DNA from: Verrucomicrobiota bacterium
Lineage (GTDB): Bacteria; Verrucomicrobiota; Verrucomicrobiia; Limisphaerales; BJHT01
Length of the DNA: 64,000 bases
Direction of reading: 5' to 3'
NCBI GenBank assembly: GCA_014193395.1
Contig: BJHT01000005.1
Span: 1-64,000 of the forward strand
Part shown: in pieces, positions 62,501 to 64,000 of the stretch
Numbering within the stretch: position 1 is the first letter of the stretch
Layout of the letters: each line of letters begins with the position of its first letter
Notes under the pieces: generated by a model
The model's input: only the letters and a program-made list of their open reading frames with translations
Told to the model about the DNA's origin: nothing
Databases searched by the model: none
Program-made: the position numbers and the translations under genes

Positions 62501-64000
62501 ACGACAGCGTGCCCGTGACGGCTTGATAATCGACACCCGCCACCGCCGTGCGGTCGCTGGTCGCATAATCCACCACGAGCGGCAACAGGTTTCCGCCCGT
62601 GCGGCGCGCGGTCACGATCACCACGCCGCCGGCGGCATTTTCATTGACCGAAAAGCTGGCCGCGACGAACTCGACATTGCCGGGACGATTCAGCGGCGGC
62701 GGCGGATTGCCGCCGATGAGCCGCGCCACGTTCTGCCGTTGCAGCACGTCGCTCGGGCTCGGTCCGCCGCCGACGGTGTCGAAGCTGCCGCCCACAACGA
62801 CGTTCGTGTCCGGATGCAACGCCACCGACAGCACCAGGCCGTTGGGGCCTTGCGAAGTCTGGTTGTAGTAGGAATCCAAGAAGCTCGTGTCCAACGTCCC
62901 GTCCGCATTCAACCTCGCCAAGTTGTTCCGCACCACGCCGTCGAACGCCGAGAACTGCCCGGCAATCAGGATCGCCCCATTCGCCTGGATCACGATGTCG
63001 AACACCGATCCCTCCACCGCCGCGCCTGGATCAAACGTGGCATCCAGCGTCCCGTTCGGATTCACGCGGACGATGGACCGGCGGCTCGCGCCATCAAACG
63101 CATTGAACGAACCGCCCAGCAAACTCGCGCCGTTCGCCTGCACCGCGATCGCAAATACAATCCCGTCAATCCCCGCCACCGGCGCAAACGTTCCGTCCAC
63201 CGTACCATCCGCATTCAGTCGCACGATGCCGTTGGCCGCGACACCGTTGAACGTGGAGAACGCGCCGCCCACGAGAATCTTGGACGGCCCACCGCCGGCC
63301 CCCGGCACAATCGCCACCGCGAGCAGCGAGCCATCCGACCCCAACCCCGCATCGAAAGTCACATCGACGGAACCGTTGGCATTCAAACGCGCCACCTGCC
63401 GGCGCGTCTCGCCGCCCGCCGCGGTGAAATCACCTACGACCACCACTTTGCCATCGGGCTGCAGCGCCATCGCCGCCACCGTTCCGTTCAGGCCCTGGCC
63501 CGGATCGAACGAAACGTCCGGCAACCCCGTCGCCAGCAGCCGCGCCACACCGTTGCGCGGGAGGCCATTGATCGCCGCAAATCCGCCCGCCACCAAGATT
63601 CTGCCGTCCGGCTGAATCGCGACCGCCGCGACCGAGCCGTCCGCGCCATCCTGCGGTGCAAAGCTCGGGTCCAAGAAACCGGTCGCATCCAGCCGCGCCA
63701 ACCGGTTGCGCACGACACCGTTCACGGCCGTGAAATCGCCGACCAACACGGTTTTCCCGAAGTTGGGATCGCCGACCACGCTGTTCACCGCGACCGCGCG
63801 CACCGTGTTGTTCGCCCCGGGCGTCGGGTTGAACGCAGCCACGGGATTGAAGGCGACATCCGCCGCGCCGGCCGGCTGGTCATTGAAATCAATCGTGATC
63901 GCCACTGTGCTGGCATTGGGATTGATCAGCGCGCCGCCGGTGGCGTTGGTCAGGCCGAGCAGGATGACCTCGTTCAATTCCACCAAACCGTCGGCGAGGA
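44568..64000 (-). CDS. Giant Delta-60 repeat / Calx-beta domain protein (5' end beyond the window)
   Basis: More than 6,470 codons without a stop. The frame stays open to the window edge, so the true start and any signal peptide lie outside. Seven Delta-60 blocks (about seven repeats each; motifs such as QPDGKVLVGGSFT and ARLNADGSLD) alternate with Calx-beta groups of 4, 5, 5, 5, 5 and 8 domains (VSENATNAVITV...GVDYVATNG...TILDDD). In genome order the Delta-60 blocks lie near 63.85-62.69, 61.25-60.14, 58.39-57.29, 55.55-54.46, 52.72-51.64, 49.87-48.78 and 45.99-44.80 kb. The C-terminal 75 residues (GNYRIEATTDFVTW...RRFYRVVKL) form a domain often seen at the ends of verrucomicrobial surface proteins. 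Calx-beta domains bind Ca2+; seven-repeat blocks suggest seven-bladed propellers. Likely a surface adhesin or matrix protein (inference). Confidence 0.9.
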   Translation of the reverse strand, partial: LADGLVELNEVILLGLTNATGGALINPNASTVAITIDFNDQPAGAADVAFNPVAAFNPTPGANNTVRAVAVNSVVGDPNFGKTVLVGDFTAVNGVVRNRLARLDATGFLDPSFAPQDGADGSVAAVAIQPDGRILVAGGFAAINGLPRNGVARLLATGLPDVSFDPGQGLNGTVAAMALQPDGKVVVVGDFTAAGGETRRQVARLNANGSVDVTFDAGLGSDGSLLAVAIVPGAGGGPSKILVGGAFSTFNGVAANGIVRLNADGTVDGTFAPVAGIDGIVFAIAVQANGASLLGGSFNAFDGASRRSIVRVNPNGTLDATFDPGAAVEGSVFDIVIQANGAILIAGQFSAFDGVVRNNLARLNADGTLDTSFLDSYYNQTSQGPNGLVLSVALHPDTNVVVGGSFDTVGGGPSPSDVLQRQNVARLIGGNPPPPLNRPGNVEFVAASFSVNENAAGGVVIVTARRTGGNLLPLVVDYATSDRTAVAGVDYQAVTGTLSWNDQESLATNKTFAVPILNNALVDGNRTFEVVLSNPRSGTPAPTTQPAPGFQRRALVTIIDDDFTAGVFGFAGPVFEVSEAVGNATITIERANGSTGVASVQYATAPGTATAGVDYLSRSGTLTFISGQTKGTFTVPIINDVAPEFEESVLLTLANPTGGATLGLANAVLLIQDNDSGPGSFGSLSFTTNNFSVSETNGFVSVVVRRTSGGVGQVEVDVQTGDVRPVAPGRARANLDYTPVNQHLIFPAGSTNSQTVSIPVSADRLVEGTEVFTVWLTNVAGGARLGYLSNATVSIVDANTYGQLTFSAASYFISENGGTASIRIDRVGGDAEQVAVEYLIVPGTAQLVTNFTTLSNALSGTLLFEDGQTSTNLLISIIDNLLVGPNRTLSVILSNFNKATPGRFTNATLTIFDDESLAADAGALNTGFDTSVGANAPINALLLAAGGKLVIAGQFTGYGGTAINRIARLNPDGRIDVEFQPGTAANGEITALALQADQKLVVGGRFTAFNGANRSYLARLNAEGSLDSTFNIGSGPDNPVFAVAVRTDGRLAVGGSFTTFNGVGRANFVVLTTNGVVDPNFNVGAGVNGQVYAVAVQPDGRVLIGGDFTLVNNTNRARLARFNANGTLDLTFDPGTNGANATVRAITVQPDGKVLVGGSFTNISGTNWNHIARLNADGTPDRSFNPGTGANEDVLALALLPAPDNRILVGGSFTNFNNLGRQYLTRLTTSGAVDPTMNFGLGANAPVFALAIQADQQINVAGAFTQIDGLPRNHLARLLGGDNFGPGEFQFLSVGFTVSENATNATLVVRRVHGAAGAATLTFATANGTATNGVDYTATSGPLVFRDAELFRTILVPVTNNLVSDGDRSFTVTLGSTGGAVLGQPAVATVTILDDDTVLNFSSPTFSVIENVPGARAFITVERLGGSAGSVSVQYLTSTGGTAILYPGAGPVGNANYTNAAGVLTWANGETGGKTFAVGIIDDLLTNANRTINLALFGATNVTARTPITLTGQTNATLTIVDNEFGRGLVGFSQPTFDVSESIAVATITVIRTNGNAGVVTVDFSTGDGTALAGVNYVATSGTLAFADSEPAKTFPVVILSDGLSTTNLSFTVTVSNPTGGAGLGFQDSAVVQILNDDQLVFGGLVFSSTNYVVSEAAGEVILEVQRLGGRSSAVAVFYTTTTNGTATTNDYGPVSGNLFWADQDGGSQFIRVAVTNNNFADADRTVEVVLRNAVGGASIGTPGSTFITITNDDFLAGTLGFSELVFNVTENATNALITVTRTNGTLGIVGASFATLDVTAVAGRDYVATNGFLVFTNGATNATFSVPLTNNVVQDGPRFLAVQLFGLAGGALPGLTGALVRIGDDEGAAGSVDASYLLGSGFNGTVYALAVTTNNLAYVGGDYTTFNGTNHPPLVRLTADGAVDAGFAVPAIVRSGTNAAVRAVALAGTNGVADGRVVFGGLFNTVGGVARTNVARLNANGTLDTNFVANVNNLVNAAAVQNDGRVVLGGQFTVVNGVTRNFVARLNLDGTLDAGFATGLGPNGAVRALVLQPDGKTIIGGEFTAVNGVAASRLARLNTDGSLDATFQGGKWLTNGAVYALALQRDGRILAGGAFVATNGVVHTNLVRLTASGVIEDAYNPFVERNDYVSALALQGNGRAVVGGAFTTFNGLAENRIVRLTTNGTVDVSINFGAGASDYLAAVAVQPDGRLLAGGAFTDFNGTTVGHFVRLFGGENLGSGVLAFATPVFLVSEGATNAVITVLRNGGLANPVTASFTTTNNGTAVAGVDYVATNGVLNFAPGVAAASFLVPVLNDSTNRGDRTVGLALTAVTGGAAFEVPPVAVLAILEDDSLISFASATYSVDESTTNAVITLVRSGGAVGLATVNFSTTTNGTAVAGVNYLPTNRFVVFPPGTNTVTVAVSVLDDGLIVGNLTVGLVLSNAGPTNIVGLDVVTNATLTIVESLNSAGVLNFASTNFVVDEAVGNAVITVVRSGGSLGLVSVQFVTTDGTALAGLDYGSVTGVVSFADGELAKSFLVPVILDQLAETNEFLHLTLLNPSGGTVLGAASQAILTIVNNNLLVFGNLVFTATNYFVSEAAGEAVVTVQRIGGTTNAVSVFYTTTTNGTAPTADFAATNGLLSWAHLQGGDRFIRVPIFNNPFADGDRTVEVELSNATGGADIAAPGRTLITITNDDLTNPGALGFSQLVTGASETNGTVLLTVVRTNGSFGIVTATFTTVDASARAGIDYVATNNVLTFTNGQTTQTFAVVLLDNANQDGTRFFGVRLSGFTGGATGGLTNASVRIADDEGSAGSVDLSYLLGSGFNATVYALAVTTNNLAYVGGDFTAFNGSNRAGLVRLLPDGSLDGGFNLGAVGFTGSNAAVRSVAEYPPDGFTASKVVFGGVFTSLGGVGRTNVARVNPNGSVDTNFVAGTDNLVNAVLVQPDGRVVLGGLFTRVNGISQNFVARLNLDGSLDAGFANGTGPDGAVRALALQPDGKLLIAGEFTSFAGAPASRIARLNADGTLDPTFAGSSWVASGSVQALLRQPDGRILVGGAFVATNGVAHTNLMRLNGDGTVDLSFNPGTGPNEFVGALALQRNGRIVVGGAFTMFNGLPENRIVRLQPDGAVDYSINFGGGANDYLAAVAVQPDGEILIGGAFTNFNGVAVNHYARLTGGENRGAGLLLFGAAGYTVSENATNAVLTVVRTGGLSNVVTVTYATTTNGTAVAGVDYQAVSGVLTLAPGVMTTNIVLPLIDNRSVTSNRTVEVALSGVTGGAALAVPTTAVVTILEDDSAISFVSANYSVGEGATNAVITLTRSGGLVGAVSVNFATTTNGTAVAGVNFVPTNQVVTFPAGSNVVTVAVGVLDDGLVLGNLTVGLSLSNAVPTNFVTLGAVTNAMLTIIESRNAAGVLNFASANFVVDETVGNAVITVVRSAGSLGSISVQYATADGTAQTGLDFTGVSGVLSFADGETAKTFVVPVILDALIEPNEFLNLSLTNPAGGALLGATNRAVVTIVNNNQLIFGTLVFSATNYVVSEAAGEVLLEVQRIGGRTNGIAVFYTTTTNGTATTNDYGPVSGNLLWGNLDGGSRFIRVAITNNNLADADRTVEVVLRNVVGGASIGTPGSTIITITNDDFLAGALGFEQVVFNVTENATNALITVVRTNGINGIVGVSFATVDGTAVNGRDYLATNGFLVFTNGATNQTFTVPVLDNALQDGTRFFGVVLSGFAGGAVPGLTNSLVRIGDDEGPAGSVDGLYALGTGFNGTVYSLAVTTNSQAYVAGDFTAFNGTNRANVVRLNADGSLDAGFDVGAIGFTGSNASVRSVSLVITNGFFTGKAVFGGLFTSVGGAARTNVARVNTDGTVDTNFVASVNNLVNAVAVQNDGRVVLGGLFTRVSGTNRNFIARLNADGSLDTGFSRGLGPNGAVRALVLQPDGRAIIGGEFTTVDGFASSRLARLNADGSFDSTFLGGGWITNGAVYTLVLQRDGRLLVGGAFVATNGVVHTNLVRLDANGVLDGGFNPFVARNDYVSALAVQPDGRVVVGGAFTTFNGLPENRIVRLEANGTVDVTCNFGSGANDYIAALALQFDGKILAGGAFTNFNGTTANHFVRLHGGENLGAGVLAFSAPAYAVTESGTNAVITVVRAGGLSGVVTVGYATTTNGTAVAGVDYRATNGVLTFAPGVTVGSFLVPVFNDFTNRGDRTVGLALTSVTGGAALEVPPTAVLTILDDDSLISFATASYSVGESTTNALITLVRSGGLVGAVSVNFATTTNGTAVAGVNYQPTTQVVTFPAGTNEMTVAVGVFDDGLVLGNLTVGLVLSNAVPTNFVTLGTLTNATLTIIESLNSAGALNFASTNFVVDEAVGDAVITLVRSGGSLGLVSVQYATADGSALAGLDYTSSSGVISFADGETVKSFLVPVILDALVETNEFVNLVLSNPSGGAVLGATNRSILTIVNNNQLSFGSLVFTATNYVVSEAAGNAVLEVRRIGGLTNAVTVFFTTLAGATPTTNETVATTNDYVPVSGILVWGNLDGSSRFIAVPLLNNALVDGSRALEVVLTNVTGGASVGTPGRAFITITNEDALPGALGFAQTVFAAVENGTNATVTVVRTNGITGPVSVSFNTADATAFAGSHYTATNGVLTFTNGQTTQTFAVPLLDNAILDGSRFFQVRLSGFVGAVPGLTNALVRIADDEGAAGSIDSSYTNGLGPDAIVYSLGLQGNGQLIIGGEFNSFDGITRSRVARVNDDGTLDQSFNAGAVSFASGVASIRAVAPHTNGFYAGQVVVAGFFNSIGGRALNHVARLDVNGAVDASFTNSLAGPNNGVYAVAVQADGRVVIGGTFTTVNTTNRSFVARLTATGGVDASFDPQVGPDGPVRAVAIQNDGKVIIGGDFTSVNSLSNWNHLARLNTDGSLDASFVPFGLSITGSVYSVAIQTDGKVLVGGQFLAAGGPGLQTNMGGVVRLNADGSLDTTFFAGTGADDSVSAVAVQPDGKVLLGGSFANVNSIGRSRIARLNADGSLDASLNVGLGANNLVTSLALQGDGKILLGGAFTRFNGATNNYLARLFGGDNVGSGTLAFSAPLYQVSESASNAVVTVTRSGGTFGQVTVALNVTGGTAVPNINYVPLTTNILVFAEGQATADFAIRLLDDHLIRPDQTIVLNLSSAGGGAVLDAITDTTVSIQEKDCLVSFSAAVYNVAENVGNAVITVVRTGGVVENLTVDVATGTNGTALAGTDFTAVVTTVSFTSGQSNATFTVSITDDGLVEGNETIPLTLSIPAAFGSFAAPGQFTNATLVIIDNDGGSGTLGFATNAFSVLETGGSATITVVRTLGRSGAVSVNYATVAVPNGAIGGVVGGPNVDFLLTQGTLAFADGEIVKTFTVPIFADQLIEGDEPLSLTLANPTGGAALGLAAATLTIVDDVVFGGRFEFTSDAFRVGEGETNAVITVRRTGLNAGRATVAFAVSDITAVAGLDYLVTNGSLVFPDAGPGNVPKVQTTNFLVPIIDDSLLEVDEQIRLTLSNPSLGSALGALSSAVLTIVDNDVVLAFSTNRFAVDEDAGNGHVLVVRTGNTNSAVTFQVATRDGSGTNGIDYTGFTNSFAFGPGEIFRDVPVPVLGNTRVDGSRTVNLRLLNPFPTNSVQLGVTNTAVLTILDNDSGFLFSAANFSVGEAAGSAIITVLRTGSLTGTNSVVFQTMDGTALSSSDYQATNGVLRFDAGDTSKSFSVVISDDALPESDETFTVQLSNPQPAGLAFLGALSNATVTILDNDAQVGFALANYAVSEAAGIANISLVRLGATNRAVSVNVSTGVGTATAGADYVATNGPVVFGPGILTNVFNVTVVLDNVVEGSETVPLILSLPSAGVTLGPITTATLTISDNAGTFAFTAAAYIVLEDATNAVLTVVRTSGAAGTVSLTYQTVDGTAIGGSDYVAASGTLVFAPGVLASFIVVPIIDDRLIEPTETFTVTLRIIDPTTGAKLGAFSNATVSILDNDTPSGNDYRFDPTTWITNGSVFSVVAQPDGKLLVGGSFRVVFTNVVVVGGVPVTNYPVLNNIARLNSDGSLDATFNPGAGPNDAVRAMVLQADGKVLIGGDFTYVSQTGYIRNHVARLNADGSLDTSFTPNTGAGGPVIALARQPDGKVLIGGMFSMVVTNVVVSNSVAITNRYALTNIARLNSSGSFDTTFGASNGPNRFLAAADQSVFDIAVQPDGKIVIAGAFTRYNGTNRNYLARLNANGSLDTNFNPGTVLDAAALGVTIQPFDGRIIAVGVFGQSLPPSPFPITNLAVRSFVARFETNGALDTGFAPSIDGSVLTAVLQPNGQIIVAGDFSRVTGVPRSRIARLTPDGLVDLTFDPGAGADGIVYSVTLGLDGKVFLGGDFTHFDGVPRNHVARLNGTPNVAALAPLTATRTGPFQLNLQGLPLGNYRIEATTDFVTWTVVATVTNNLNGQSTFTDPSSPSMRRRFYRVVKL
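49792..61140 (-). repeat. About 2.83-kb tandem super-repeat within the giant gene
   Basis: The start of the Delta-60 block recurs at about 61138, 58291, 55462, 52636 and 49792, giving spacings of 2847, 2829, 2826 and 2844 bp (949, 943, 942 and 948 codons). Each unit is seven Delta-60 repeats plus five Calx-beta domains. The 58291 and 55462 copies share a nearly identical stretch of about 50 bp at this point (ACATACGCCAGATTGTTCGT and flanks). All spacings are multiples of three, so the units duplicated in frame. Confidence 0.85.

Noticed and set aside
44568-64000. Reading the giant gene as a nonribosomal peptide or polyketide synthase because of its size
   Set aside because: The translation is Delta-60 and Calx-beta repeats throughout, with no adenylation, ketosynthase or carrier motifs.

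Overview
The window looks like a high-GC chromosome segment from a member of the Planctomycetota-Verrucomicrobiota-Chlamydiota (PVC) group, most likely a Verrucomicrobiota relative of Pedosphaera/Limisphaerales. The evidence is a Tat-exported DUF1501 protein, many secreted carbohydrate-active and esterase-like enzymes, a DUF6807 (PmoA-like) protein, Gfo/Idh/MocA oxidoreductases next to a TIM-barrel sugar isomerase, and a giant Delta-60/Calx-beta repeat protein. The taxonomic call is inference; no rRNA is present. No clear Shine-Dalgarno motif precedes the genes I inspected.

Layout. 1-1122: G-rich edge, then REP elements surrounding a REP-associated Y1 (RAYT) transposase. 1123-3458: DUF1501 protein and a convergent VanX-like dipeptidase. 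3631-16900 (all minus): secreted enzymes (sialidase-like, ceramidase-like, tandem SGNH hydrolase, fused double alpha/beta hydrolase, beta-helix protein, second sialidase-like protein, DUF6807-TPR protein), followed by a truncated DUF1016/YhcG remnant. 17396-31236 (all minus): a probable polysaccharide/uronate locus with a GH42-like glycosidase, two tandem heparinase II/III-like lyases, a DapA-type aldolase, a GNAT acetyltransferase, an epimerase-like protein and a Gfo/Idh/MocA oxidoreductase. 31810-37484: SDR reductase, divergent MFS transporter, secreted LamG-like protein, and a coupled Gfo/Idh/MocA plus TIM-barrel isomerase pair. 38137-39648: tRNA-Tyr and ffh. 40033-44256: two secreted proteins (a glycosidase-like barrel and a GATase-fold/HEAT protein). 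44568-64000: a single giant minus-strand ORF that runs off the window.

The genes suggest a heterotrophic polymer degrader: exported lyases, glycosidases and esterases release sugars or uronates, the MFS permease imports them, and the SDR, Gfo/Idh/MocA, DapA-like and isomerase enzymes process them. No SusC/SusD pair and no dedicated regulator is visible.

The most unusual signal is between the genes. Nearly every intergenic gap above about 170 bp holds a pair of inverted 15-54 bp arms around a 20-110 bp spacer. The sequences differ from gap to gap but the architecture is the same, and one pair lies inside the 5' end of an ORF. Together with the RAYT and its own REP pairs, this looks like several REPIN-like element families in one genome. 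The second striking object is the giant protein: seven blocks of about seven Delta-60 repeats alternate with groups of Calx-beta domains in a tandem super-repeat of about 2.83 kb.
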